Source: Brachionus koreanus (Eukaryota; Rotifera; Eurotatoria; Ploima; Brachionidae). Taken from it: a stretch of DNA of 64,000 bases. The notes beneath the pieces were generated by a model that saw only the letters and a program-made list of their open reading frames with translations, had not been told where the DNA came from and did not search any database. The translations under genes and the position numbers were made by a program. Shown here piece by piece: positions 11,511-24,300 of this stretch; positions within the stretch are counted from its first letter, which is position 1; the number at the start of each line of letters is the position of its first letter. The DNA is taken from the NCBI GenBank assembly GCA_016987375.1, contig PJRA01000272.1, positions 1,153,598-1,217,597 of the forward strand, written 5' to 3'.

Positions 11511-14500
11511 TTATTTTAAATCATTTTTGTGTAAGCGAAGATCATCTGGATGTCTGAATTCTGATGGTAAGCGATGGAAAAAAGCATGTTTTAACGCCTG
11601 AGTCAGAGTGATTCTAAATTATTTTTAAAAAAAAATTTAATTTAATTTCAATTAAAATTAAAAATTCTACTCTCAAATTATTTCACTACTTTTTAATGAA
11701 ATTAATTTAAAAAAAATATATATTCAAATGAGTAAACAATTTATACAGAGGAGACAACAGGCATAGTTTTTTTACCTGAAATCCATTTAATAAAATTAAA
11801 TTTACTTAAATTCAATAAATTTGTTTTCTATTTTAATCTCAAGTGTTTCATTATAGTAGATTAGAAAAAAAATAATTTTATAACCAGTTGATTGAGTCTT
11901 TTTTGCATTTATTTTTTAGAATTTTTATTCATATCAAAAAAATTTAATTTTTTTCACCTTTTTGTCAATCAACTTAATTAGCTTTAAATTTTTTAAAATC
12001 ATATAATTAAATTAATTTTGAGAGTAAAATCTTTTATTTGACTTTTAAAATTTACTCAAATCGAGGACTAACCTTTTTTCTGGCTCGTAAATTAGCATCT
12101 GTTCAATCAAGTCAATTAAATCGCGATGATCGTCTTCATCACTTAGCATGTATTTCTTTTAAAAATAAATTTTCAAAATAATTTTTTTTTCTAAAACAAA
12201 GTTTTACCCTCAAAAATTTACAATTTTCTTTCACATATCTACCGGCTGAACTACGCTCGTCCCAGTCTAATTTGCCTCGTCGGAAATATTTTGTCTTTCT
12301 AAAAATAGATTTGAAAAGTTTAGTTCAGTTAAAAATAATATATCATGAAAACAAAACCTTGTCCTTTTAGCCATACTCTTCGGAATAGGACCAAGTATAC
12401 GTTCCATCATTGCAAGATGTTCGATATTATCATGTGTCTAATAAAATGAAAAATAAACATTTCTGGTTTTTTAGATGTTCATTTTTACTTGAAAAAGAGT
12501 GAAACCAAGATAGAGCTCGAACAAAATGCATCCAATACTCCATACATCGCATGGTTGGGACCAGCCTAGTTCCAGAATCACTTCTGGTGCTCTGTAGTGC
12601 CGGGTTGAAACAATTGTCGAGTGATGCTCCCAGTCAAATGTTGCTGAACCAAAGTCAATTACTCTTATTTCTGTTTGCTTTACCAATCGTTCATCTCGTT
12701 TCTGTAATATTTTTTATAAAAAAAATATTCTAATATTTTATGAGTAAAATTGTGGTGATGAAGTTGATTTCGTGTTTTAGAAACAAATAACACGAATTTC
12801 TTTTTATTAAATAAAAATTTTTGTGCAAACTTTTCGGGAATTATAGATGACATCATAATCTGAGTCGACAAAAAGTATATTTTCTGGCTTCAAATCTGTG
12901 TGCGTCAATTGATTGTCATGCATAACTAAAAATTAAATTGAAATTTGAAAAAAATTAATTTTTTTAATTAGTTTTTATATCTTTTTATCAATTAAAAAAC
13001 AAAATCAAAAATAGTAATCTTTTCATTATTTAAAGGCTGAATATAAATAATCAATTTTATTTGAATTGTTAAAATTTTGTGAATTGAATTTTATTTGTTT
13101 TTAGGATTTTTAATTTTTAAAGCGAAACAACATCTTTATCTCTTTTATTTGAATAAAAAAAATTTTAGATTTATATAAATACCATATTTAAATAAAATTT
13201 TCAATCATGTATGATCCATTTTTTGGATATGATTGCTAGGAAAAACTTTTTTTTGACCCTATTCTATCTTAGCGAATAATGGGGAGGCGCTTATCTCCTT
13301 TTCAAGTACCTTTTTGAGGAACAGCTCCGATCTGACACAGAGGCTACTGCATTCAGTTGATCATCTACACTGCAAATTTTACCCAGTCGAAACCGGTCTC
13401 CCCATTTTTTGATGAAAGCGGTTTAAACATGTGCCCCGTATTGCAGAGATATTTTGAAGATTTTTCCACCCTCAGCGGTTTTTGACTAACCGCTCGGCTA
13501 TACGGGCTAGGAAAAATAGTATGCAACATAAATCTTGCAGGATTTTCCAATTTGAAAATTAAGTTCACATTAAATATTTATTATTATTTATTTTGACCAT
13601 ATCAGGAAATAAAATATTAACTAATAAAAGATCTAATTTTAATTTTTTTAAATAAAAATATCGAGTTTTGTGTATGAATGAACCAGACTAGATTGCATAT
13701 TTAATAAAGACTAAAGAAAAAAATTTTTTTTTCCAGGAAAGAAAGCTAAAATAGCTTTAAGCTTGTTTAACAGGTCTACTGTTCTAGCTTATTATTATCA
13801 TTATTAAAAGAATTTTTACTTGATTAATGTTGGAGAGCATTTTTATCAGCTAATTTACCATCAGAATTGATTCAATAAAGTTTAAGCCTGTTCCAAAAAT
13901 GATCATATTAATATTAACTTAATGAAGAATAAATGTCAATTTTTTATAATTTATAGCTTAAAACTAGATCTTTTGTAGAAAAAAATATAAAATTTGATAA
14001 AGCTCGAACTAATTTTTTTGGCTTAATTTAAAAAACATTCTTATATTGATAAAAGAATTTTTTAAACTTACATTTTACACCTATACATAGTTGATATATG
14101 ATATGTCTGACTTGGTCAATCGGATACGGTATATAATTATTCTCTTTCTAAAAATCAAATATTTGAAAAAATAGATAAATAATTTAGTTTAATTTACCAG
14201 AAAGTCAAAAACACTGAGGCCAAGAAGAGAGAATGCTATACACATGTGTCCATAATAGTTGAACCAGTCAATTATTTGAACACAAAGGCTTAAAATATGA
14301 TAAGTTTTAAAATATAATTATAAATTTTGATTTTAAGTTTAAAAAATAAATTATTTTTAATTAAATAAAATTTTATTTCTTTAAAATGTTATTAAGCTTT
14401 TATAAAAACCTATATTTCAGATTTTTTTAAAAACATTTCTATTATTAATTTTTACATGATAATAATATTTTGGTTTCTGTTTTAATTATGTTTTAGTTTA

Positions 14501-15612
14501 TTAACTTTTTTTTTTTAATTTTTAGAAGCCTTTGAGTAGTTAAAAATTTGCTCCTTTTATTAGTGTATAAACAGAATAATTTAAATTGCAAATAAAAATA
14601 AGAGCTCGCACTTTCTCAATTTAAAAGAAAGCTTTTGTTTTAATTGTTTTCATCAAATTTATTAGATAATTTTGAAAAAGTGAATTTTTAAATTGAGTTT
14701 TTTTTTAATTTTTTTCTACATACTATTTTTCCTCTGGGTCCTTTTCTTTAATCTTCTTAAGAACATTGATTTCAAGTTTGGCAGCTTCTCTATATTTATC
14801 AACATTTTTTATAATTTTAATTGCAATTCTATGCTTTTCATTCGGGCTTAGAAATTAAAAAAAAATTAAAATAATTTTAGTTTAAATAATCTCATAAAAT
14901 TGTACTCTTTCAAATCTTTGACTTCGACTACTTTACCAAAAGTTCCTTCACCCAAAGTTTTTTTTATTTTATCTAGAATAAAGTTTAGAAGCCAGTAGCA
15001 TTAAATTAGGAATAATTTAGCTACATCTTGATTGTAGAGTATCACCAGGTACGTAGATCAAATGACCATCATCATCATCGCGAATATTCACATGTCCGGA
15101 ATCACTTCGTTCCTTTATTCAACAATTTTATTAGTTTGAATTATTTTTCTGTCATATTTTACTTTAGTTTCTAGGCTTTGCAAGTTGGAAAGCCGGCTTT
15201 TAGTTTTGCTTGAGCGCTTTCTAGATTTTCGCTTTTGTCTTGACGAGTCGGATGAGTCAGATTTTCTGTGATAGGATTTTTTTTTCATTCTTCTCCTAAT
15301 AATTTTGTTGAATATAAAAATAAAACTATTCAAAACACACTAGTACCTGTTTCTTGATCTACTTCGGTAGTATTTGCTCTGCCGATCTCTTCGTCTTCTG
15401 CTACGCGTTGGTGTTCTTGAGCGTTCACTTCGAGACCTTGAGTGTCTTTTGTGATAATTATCAACAGAGCGGTTTTGGCTTGATGAAGATGATCGTTTTT
15501 TTCTGTAGTAACGTTGGTACCTTCGGCTAGAATGGGAATATTTACTAGAAGACCTGTCCCGACTAGTTGTTGAAACTTCGGAACAAGATGAACGATTATG
15601 TCTTCTTGGCAT
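11511..15612 (-). CDS. LAMMER (CLK/Doa) dual-specificity kinase, copy A
   Basis: Nuclear kinase family that phosphorylates SR splicing factors. Thirteen exons: 15347-15612, 15163-15295, 15025-15112, 14906-14972, 14724-14846, 14198-14288, 14072-14147, 12831-12925, 12489-12701, 12358-12437, 12208-12298, 12073-12155, 11511-11613, giving 502 residues (human CLK1 484, CLK2 499). The first about 130 residues are an Arg/Ser-rich domain (for example [17 protein letters not shown]). The kinase domain shows [28 protein letters not shown] and the family signature [14 protein letters not shown]. Intron 7 (about 1.15 kb) contains a SINE. The start is the first ATG of the RS exon; an acceptor-like TTTTAG lies about 37 bases before it. 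Confidence 0.95.
13246..13505 (-). mobile_element. tRNA-derived SINE with 11-bp target-site duplication
   Basis: On the minus strand the element starts CCGTATAGCCGAGCGGTTAG, which contains a perfect RNA polymerase III A-box (TAGCCGAGCGG), and has a B-box-like GGTTTCGACTGGG about 125 bases on. It ends GGTC followed by eight A. The flanks carry the same 11 bases, GCTAGGAAAAA, at 13235-13245 and 13506-13516. tRNA-like head, A-tail and duplicated target are the hallmarks of a SINE. It sits in intron 7 of CLK A, in the same orientation as that gene. The open frame at 13365-13568 is a chance reading through it. A related copy is at 63707-63852. Confidence 0.85.
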
Positions 15613-18600
15613 CTTATCAATGAAATTTTATGACAGATTTACTAAAATTGAATCTGTTTAAGTGGCATGATATTAAAATAAAGTAAATAATGTGAGGTAT
15701 TCTTTAATTTACGTTGATTTTTGTTTATTTATTTATTTGATTATTAATATTATTATCAAATTTTTAAATTCAGTCCGATAGATGTTTTAAAATACCTAAA
15801 AAAAATTAGAATAAAATAATTATGCGTTTTTACATATTTTTTTAAAGTAGATTTTATGTTTTTAAGCTCTGCTAATAAAATGCAATATTTATGGTGAAAA
15901 AAAAGCATGTTAATACATGATTAAAATTCAAAATCAAACCTAAATTAACTTTTGTTTGGAAATTTAGCCAATATATATTAACATTTAATTGATTAGCTTA
16001 TTTCTCAAGCAGATTAATTTAGATATAAAGATTGAAAAAATATTATTAAAAGATTAAATACCAATCACTGATATTTAAATATAAAAATGCATAATATGAC
16101 AATCTTGTGTTGTTTTTTTTGGTAAACAAATTTTGAATGCAATCTCTAAAAAAATTTTTAAAAATTAGTGGATTACTTATTATAAAACAATATTTAAATC
16201 ATTTTAATTTATAGAAAAAAGAATTTAACTGTAATTTAAATAATTTTTAAAACTTCTATAATCACTTACACTTACTATTATTTCAAAATAAAATTTAATT
16301 GAATAATTATTGAATAAATTAAAGAGAAAAAAATTAAGTTTATTTGTTTCGTTATGTATAAGATCAGTTGATGTAATATGTCTTAATACTAGAAATATAT
16401 TTGTACATCAAAACTAGTTACCAAAAAACAATTCAATTTTCCATCATAATCAGTGAGTTCCAACAAAAATAAAAAAAGTGAGCATTGAAAAAAAATTAAA
16501 AATTGTAATTCTATCAAAAAATAGATATTTTATCTTCACTGATTCATGTTGTAGTTCAATTGTTTCCACTCTAAGCTCTTCGATTATTGAAGAATTGTTT
16601 CAGCCAATACTTTCTTTTAAAACTCAAAGGTCGGAAGGATATTATAATAATTATTTAATTTTTAATAAGAAAAATTTTATATTCATTGAAAAAAAATCAA
16701 AAAAACGGCCTATGAGTGGTGTTAAGTAAATATGGTTTTCTTAATTTAATTAAAAAACAATTTCTCGTTTCCCTTTTAATTCTATGAAAAAGTTCTAAAT
16801 TTTTATTTCTTGAAGTAAAATAAATTTCTTTAATTTTTTTATTTAATTTTTATTTAAAAACCATTAGGGTAATTTTACTTTAAAAATGAAATAATTAGAT
16901 AACTAAACCGTAATAGTAAGCGTAAAATCTTTATTTTTAAGGTTGAATAATTCATATTCATTTTAAAAAATGTTAAATTTTACTTATCTTATTAAGCTTA
17001 TTTTAATAATTTAATATATATTTTTAGATTTATAACTTAGTAATTTCGGCAAAATGTAAATAATTTTAGATTTTCTACATTGTCATATTTTTTTTATTTT
17101 TTGAGCCATTTATTTTAAAATTTGGAATCTCAAAAAAAAATTCATAAATCACAATTTTTAAATAAGAAACACGTTCGTCCCTAACAAAATTGATTTTTAT
17201 CATTTAGATTAATTTAAAAATTCTTTTTTTTTACAATCAAAGTTTTAAATTTTGAGTTATAAAATGTATTATCGTTGCCATATATGGAATTTTCCAAAAA
17301 ATTATAATAGCAAAAATCCTCAATTATGTTTATATTAATAATCATGGGCAATAGATATTATCAAGAAGTATTTTCATTTCATTTGATTGCTAATAATATT
17401 TGTTATTTGTTTGTTATTTTTGATTACTTAATATATTTTTACAAGTTAATTAAATGAGTTTTGTTAATTAAAAACAAAGAATATCAGCAAAAGTTATTTG
17501 TAAATTAAAAAATTTCCAAAAATAATTTTTAACAAAAACTTTTAAAAAAAATATATTTTAGCATGAATTAATTCCTTTATTTAAGAATAAATTAAATATA
17601 TTTCAGTAAAAATTATATTTTTTTTTAAATAAAAAATGGTTTAAAGTATCCTTATAGTGATCAATTGCTCAATTATTCAATAGAAATGAAATGGAAAGTT
17701 TTTTTTCAAAAAAATTTAAATTATCAAAAAATATCTAAAAAATATGTGTTAGATAAAATTCACTTTAGCATTCGAGAACTTAATTCAAGAGTTGATTTTG
17801 CATACAAATTTTTTTTCATTTAAATCATTTGAATAAATATAATATAGTGATAATTAATGACCTGATTAAAATATGTATTTGTACTCTAAAATTGCTAACT
17901 TTTAAAATAGTTTATTCAATTAGATGATATAGAAACTATTCAATTCAAGCCTATTATTTAAGTATCATTAGATAACAGAATTTAAACAAAGAAAAAATTT
18001 GTTTACGAAATGTAATATTAAAAGAACTTTTAAATTCTTGATAAATTTATTAAACAATCTGATAGCTAAATTAAAACTTCAAATGCTTTTAAGGGGTAAT
18101 TGATTTTGGTTCATATTTTTAAAACAGTCTTTAAGATTTTTTTTTAAACTATTCAAAATTTTAAATAAATAAAATAGTTAACAATGGAATTGTTTTAATT
18201 TCTCTTAAATTTTTTTTAGAGATAAAATTTGGTATTCAAAATTTTATTCTGACAGCTTTAAGGCACAAATATGAATATAATTAATGGTTGAAATTTTAAT
18301 AATTTTTTTCTATTAAGAGAAAGTTAATTGTTAAGAGTCATTCTAAGACTATTAATAATTTATAATCAGATTTTTATTAAGTGATAATCAAAGTAATGGC
18401 TTGGATTTCTGACATCTTTCTGGTACATTATCAGCTGCTGCTAAGTTCCTACGCAAAAATTATAAAATATAAAAAAGCAATAAGATCGAACATAAATTTT
18501 AATATTGAATTGATTGGTTATGTAACAATGAATAGAACAATAATTTTAAAGCAGCGTTTTATTTCAAAATTAAACTATTAAAATGAGCTTAATCAATTTG

Positions 18601-19399
18601 AAGTATTACAGCTCGTATTTAAAGAACATTAAAAACATTCAAGACATCGCTTAAAAGCCTAATACAATGTAATTAAGCTGCACAATTAGCCAAATCGGTC
18701 TAAAACAAGTTACATAACCAAATTGGAAAATATTGCTTATAACGCAAATTATGAAATTCATATTTAATCAATAGGAAAATTTCAAAATTTCCACAATCAT
18801 AATCTAAAGAATAAAATTTTAACCTTTTTTTTTTCTCTCTAATCTAAACTATTCAAAATAGGAGTTATCCCTCAACTAAAATAACTTTAAATTATGATTA
18901 GCGCTAGAGTTATGATAATTGTGGCCAAATATTTTGTATTGTCTTAATGCTGAAAATAAATTATCTTATCGGTGAATCATTATTCGACTCACAAATCAAA
19001 ATTCTATTGGCCTGAGATCTACACTCATCGAATAGGTTAGATTGATGTTCAGATTTACTTAATAAATAATTCCAAAATTTACTTGATTATAATTTTTTCT
19101 TCTTACCTAAAACATATTTTTTGCATTTAAACAATTTCATTCAAAAAGAAGCCCTCTATTTTTTCAATGCTCGATTAGTGTGAGCTTCTATTTTAGCCTA
19201 TGTGTGTTTTTATCATTAGTATTCCATAGGAGTTTAAGATAATTTGATTTGATTTTGTTTTGTATTTATTTTTTTTTCTTTAGATGTTATTTTCTTTCGA
19301 AACATAGAAATGAGTTCTATGTAGATGAATAAATAAATTTTTTTTTAAAACAAATTCTAATAAATTCTATTAAACAACTCTTTGATGTAATTAAACATA
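15613..19399. other. Long intergenic region between CLK A (-) and the Ser-rich ORF (+)
   Basis: Divergent promoter region for the two flanking genes, mostly A/T-rich. A plus-strand open frame at 16478-16729 (no ATG at its start, Ser-rich, ending KKRPMSGVK) and another at 18381-18581 are seen but resemble nothing known. I cannot support a gene. No strong inverted repeat is seen. Confidence 0.45.
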
Positions 19400-21226
19400 A
19401 TGTCTAAGTACAAGCCATCAGCTAGCTCGGCATCATCGTCGTCATCGTCCAATCAGCCCATATGGACGACTCTGACCACGCCGAGTCAGATAGCGCGAAA
19501 GTACGCTAGCATAGCGCCCATCTGGTGCCACATATCTCGGCCCAGACAGCTGAAGAAAAAATTCGCCTCCACTTTTCACCAGGCCCAAAACTTGTTATCG
19601 CGCACTCACTCAAAAGAAAACTCGGTCAACTCGAAATCAAACGAACTTGATGATGATACTGACGAGCTCACGTCTGCAAACACATATAAAAATTCGCTCA
19701 CAGGCGGTGCCGATCTTGGCACGTCATCCAATTATTCATTTAAAAAGCGAGACTCGTCGCTCGACTATAAATCGAGCAGAAAGAACGAGGTCAAAAGCGA
19801 TCAGTTTGTGCCCTCGTCCAGCTCTTATGTGTCTTCGTACACTACTAATCCGATCTCGAATGCCAGATGGACCTCCAAGCCAATCAACGCCTATAAAGAA
19901 TCGTACGACAACAGCTCAGTGCTTGAGGACAATCAAATATCAAATGCTGAAGTTCCTACTGCCCGTAGACCAAACAAATACATTAGTTCTAAATATGGGC
20001 AGCAAGGATCCTCAGGCTCCAAAACAGAGCGCATCATTAGCAAATCGTCTAAAAGCAGCCCAAATCTGGTCTCCAAGGACAAAGATTACGAGAGTTTTTA
20101 TACAGATAGATATGAGCCCAAATGGACAAATAGCTCATACAACAATTATGTTAACCACGGACACAGCCAGTACCATTCCAATCCCTCATACACTAATTAC
20201 GGCTATAATAGCTATTCAAATTATTCGAATAACGACAACTACAATCACTATAATTCGAATAGAGAAGATAAATGGAATGAATTGGATTCGATGTTGGGCG
20301 CTCAGTCGGCCTTGCTCAGTCGTCTAGAGTCCGATTTTGTGGCCAATCGAAATAAGCTTAAAACAAATTCAAATTTAAACACAATGGGCTCTTCTTCGAC
20401 TATAAACTCTACAGGTAGCCAGTATAAAACACCCTCTTATAGCAGCAAATACTCGGGCACTAGTGGCAATCTAAGCTCCAAGTCTCACAATAATATGTCT
20501 ACTATAAGCAATGAAAATGAGAGCATTAGTAGCTATGTGCCAAGTAGGTATCGAACGCCGACTAAAAAAGCATCTGGCTCTACTACGTCCAAATATACGG
20601 CCAAATTAGATGACATTGAGCTAGAAAGTCAGAAAAAAGCGGCCAAAAAACCAACAAGTTTCATAAGCACAGCCAAAACTGAGCCTCTAATAGACTTGAT
20701 TAAAAGCCTAGACATAGTAGAGGAGAAAAAATCCGATGATACTGAAGATAAACTGCTGGGTATTGAGAAAACTCTTGATGAGTCAATAAACAAAGTTTTG
20801 AGTGAATCGATGGCAGAAAATTTCGCCAATTTGGCCGGCCTAGCTGCATCTGCTACGACTACTGGACTTGCAAATCAATCACCATCAGTGCCCAATACTC
20901 CCAATCAAGTTAATAATCATGATTTTGTAGACGATTTTATAAATGATTATATTAATAGCACTTTGTTGAAAAGTGATACTAATACTGATATATCATCATC
21001 TGCCAACAATGCAGTAAATAATTTAGTTAATAATTCAGTGAATAATGGAGTAAATAATGCAGTTAGTGTTTGTAATGGAGTTGCTAGTGCAAATTCTAAT
21101 GAAAATAGCACAGTAATTGAGAGTAACGGGTCGATGAATAGTTTGAGTTTGAAAAATGAAGCTACTGATAATTTGGGTAGCTTGGTTAGTGTACACGAAA
21201 CACCCAGCTGGTTTGTATCCGCTTGA
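19400..21226 (+). CDS. Unrecognised Ser/Asn/Tyr-rich 608-residue ORF
   Basis: Uninterrupted 609-codon frame with visibly higher G+C and more balanced codon use than the flanks, so it is a real coding exon. I do not recognise the family. Residues 1-60 hold a poly-Ser patch and then a more ordered segment (PIWTTLTTPSQIARKYA, SRPRQLKKKF). The middle is disordered, with a Tyr/Asn-rich run near 250-285. A likely amphipathic helix follows (ELDSMLGAQSALLSRLESD), then PSRYRTPTKK, and near the C-terminus a four-residue repeat of the form VNN(L/S/G/A). No membrane segment or signal peptide. The ORF ends about 160 bases before the first detectable exon of CLK B. A GT at 21211, nine bases before its last sense codon ends, would splice in frame to that exon, so this may be the 5' exon of CLK B rather than a separate gene. 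Confidence 0.8.
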   Translation: MSKYKPSASSASSSSSSNQPIWTTLTTPSQIARKYASIAPIWCHISRPRQLKKKFASTFHQAQNLLSRTHSKENSVNSKSNELDDDTDELTSANTYKNSLTGGADLGTSSNYSFKKRDSSLDYKSSRKNEVKSDQFVPSSSSYVSSYTTNPISNARWTSKPINAYKESYDNSSVLEDNQISNAEVPTARRPNKYISSKYGQQGSSGSKTERIISKSSKSSPNLVSKDKDYESFYTDRYEPKWTNSSYNNYVNHGHSQYHSNPSYTNYGYNSYSNYSNNDNYNHYNSNREDKWNELDSMLGAQSALLSRLESDFVANRNKLKTNSNLNTMGSSSTINSTGSQYKTPSYSSKYSGTSGNLSSKSHNNMSTISNENESISSYVPSRYRTPTKKASGSTTSKYTAKLDDIELESQKKAAKKPTSFISTAKTEPLIDLIKSLDIVEEKKSDDTEDKLLGIEKTLDESINKVLSESMAENFANLAGLAASATTTGLANQSPSVPNTPNQVNNHDFVDDFINDYINSTLLKSDTNTDISSSANNAVNNLVNNSVNNGVNNAVSVCNGVASANSNENSTVIESNGSMNSLSLKNEATDNLGSLVSVHETPSWFVSA

Positions 21227-21389
21227 AGAATTATTTTTCTCAAGTGCTTGAGTGATTTGTGCATGGATTTGATTTAAACAAACAGCTACATTTTTAACAT
21301 TGGTTTGTGTTGAGTTTATTAATGATTTAGTTTATCTTTTATTTTAGATTTAACTTTTGAGCTAAAGTAATGTTTATTTGTTAATTTAG

Positions 21390-24300
21390 GCTATTAACTC
21401 GAACCAAGAATTATTATATACCGAAAACAAGTAAAAAACAAGTTGAAAAAACAATTGATGAACCTGAAATTCAAGTAAAACCTAAATTAGGTAAGTCAAT
21501 ATTTTTTTCTATAAGCTAATTTTAATTTTAATTGTAAATTCTTACAATAACAATACTTTTTTAAATCTTAAAATAACAAAATTTGATTACTTTCCTTTAC
21601 GTTCACTTATAAACTTATTTATGATTTAATAAATCTGATCTTAAATGAAAATTATTGTAATGACTGTTTCTAGCACAAAAAAATATAATAAAAAAAATCT
21701 GCATCATTTCAAAAATTAATCTAAATTAATTTTTTTTAGAATGGTTTTTTATCTTAAAATTCTAGAAATAAAATATAGCTTTAAAATATGTCTTGGACAA
21801 TTATGAAGAAGCTGAATAATGGAACAAAAACCAAAAACAAAGATTTTAAATTACAAAAACTTTTTTTCTAATGGTCCAAAAACTGTCCTGCAAAATGTAT
21901 CAACTGATACAACTATACATCAACTAAATATATCAACTATACAAACCTTGTATCAGTTGATACATTTTGCAGGACAGTTTTTGGACCATTAGAAAAAAAG
22001 TTTTTTTAATTTAAAATCTTTGTTTTTGGTTTTTGTTCCAATATTCACAATGCCTTAAAATGAACGAAAGTGATCAAATGATCAAACTGATAAGAATTCT
22101 GTATCTTCTTTAGAATTTCAAGAAGAATTGAATGTATTAACAAGGTCAAAAGTTTAATTGAAAATCTGCCAAGTCATCATGTCTCTAAATTAACTTTTAA
22201 TCTGGAAGTTTCAAATAAAAGGCTTTAATATATAACTGAAAAACATGTATAAATAACATCATTCTTCTTTCTATCAAAATTAAATGTTACCGTAAACCCT
22301 TGCAATATTAGTATGGGATAACTTTTGATTCTTAGGTTTTAGTCCACCTATAAGTGACGATTTATTCCATGTTAAAATCGGCCCCTTTGGGATGCTTGCA
22401 TAAATATTCAGATTTCATGATTTGACGCGGTTTTAAAATTTAAAAAACCTGTAAAATAACGCGCTTATGATCGCTTATGCATGCACTAAAACCTAAAAAT
22501 CAAAAGTTATTCCATGCATGATATCGCATGGGTTTGTGGTATTTAATAAAAAAAATACAGGTTTTTTATACATGATTGTTTAATGGACATTAACTTCAAT
22601 TATTTCATATTATATTTCATTAATTCATTCAATTAATTTCAATCAAATAAAAATGAATAAAAGCGGGATTGTTTCTTGCACTGAAATTTATTAAGTATAA
22701 TATTATAATATTATTTCAAAATTAGGTGATGTTAAAAAAAAAATTTATTTAAATTAAAAGAGAAATATTTTGATAAATTTTGTAAACTTGTTTATTTTTT
22801 TTTAATTTAATTAAATATTTTTCAACGTTCTTATTTTTGAATAAACAATTCGATTAAAATGAAGCAATCAAGTGAATATCTAAGAGGCAGTCAAACCTCT
22901 ATAACAGAATGAATCTTATTTGGGCTTGACGGCTTCTAAAATTGATTTAGGAATTTTGTCAGTTTCACCAAAATTTTAATCCGACAATTTTAGAAACTGA
23001 GAGGTATAAAGCGCTTAGTTGTTAAATAAATATTTGTGAATTTTAAACATTTAAAAAAATATTATCATAGAAATAAAAAACAGTCTTGATGTCATTAGCC
23101 TTTTGGTTAGAAAATTTAAATACTAGGTTAAAACAACAACTTAAAAAAATATATGTGAATTGAATTTTATTTTCTTATTACATTAAGATAAAAATGCCCT
23201 ATTTTTTAAAAAAAATTTTGCCCTTTATATTAATAATTTAATTCAAAAGAATTTTTTATTCTATAAAATATCAGATATTTTTTCTAGATTGCTAAATTCC
23301 ATTAGAAAAGCATTGTTTGATCAAAAATTTGACATTTGATTGTAATTCAAATTTAAAATATTTTTCTCTGAAATTAAATTTTACTTTGTGCCATTAATCG
23401 AAAAAAATAAAATAAAATTTTGAATTGAGTTAACTTTTTTGAAAAATAAATAAAATAATTTTTATTTCTTCCTTGAAAATTTTTTTATTTTGATAGAAAA
23501 TCTTAAAATTTTCATCAAATTAACACTTAAAAAAATTGCTATTTTAAAGTTTATTAAAATATTAAAAATCTTTATATCCTAGATAGAATAAAATTTTTAA
23601 AAAAAAAAATTTAGATATTGAAGAAACTGCTTCAACAAAAGAAAAATGTCATGATCCGAGAACCTTTCTGTTAAGCAATATATTTGATTGTGATTCAAAT
23701 GATAATCTAAAATCTTCAAGATCAAGGGTATTTAATAAAAACATGATATCTTTAATAGTTTTTAAAACAAATTTTTTAAAAGGGTGACAAAGTATTATTG
23801 AGTCGTTTGAAAATTCAAGATGATGATGATGGTCATCTTATTTATGTTCCTGGTGATGTGCTCAAAAATCGATGTAAGCTTATTGAAAACATTAAAAATA
23901 AAAGCAATTGATTATTTCTTCAGACAAAATTAAACGAACATTGGGAGAAGGCACTTTTGGAAAAGTAGTTGAAGTCAAAGATTCTTTTGAGTAATAGTTT
24001 TTATTAATATGATTTCTTTAACATTTAAAAAACAAAAATTTAGCGATAGAATGAAAATTGCATTGAAAATAATTAAGAATGTAGATAAATATCGTGAAGC
24101 AGCTAAACTGGAAATTAACGTCTTGAAGACTATTAAAGACAGAGACCCGATTGGAAAATAGTAAATATATTTTTTTTAATCAAAAAGTAAAATCCATAAC
24201 CACATTATAATTTTAAAGCCTATGCGTTCACATTCTTGACTGGTTCGATTTTCACGGTCATATTTGTATTGCATTTGAAATGCTTGGACTAAGCGTTTTT

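Noticed and set aside
13365..13568. 67-codon minus-strand ORF in CLK A intron 7
   Set aside because: It runs through the body of the SINE and past its target-site duplication; no independent coding evidence.
16478..16729. 83-codon plus-strand open frame, Ser-rich, ending KKRPMSGVK
   Set aside because: It starts at GTG rather than ATG, has no clear splice partners and matches nothing I recognise. Left unannotated.
19647..20327. 226-codon alternative-frame ORF inside the Ser-rich gene
   Set aside because: Overlaps the longer, compositionally coding frame at 19400-21226; a shadow of its codon pattern.
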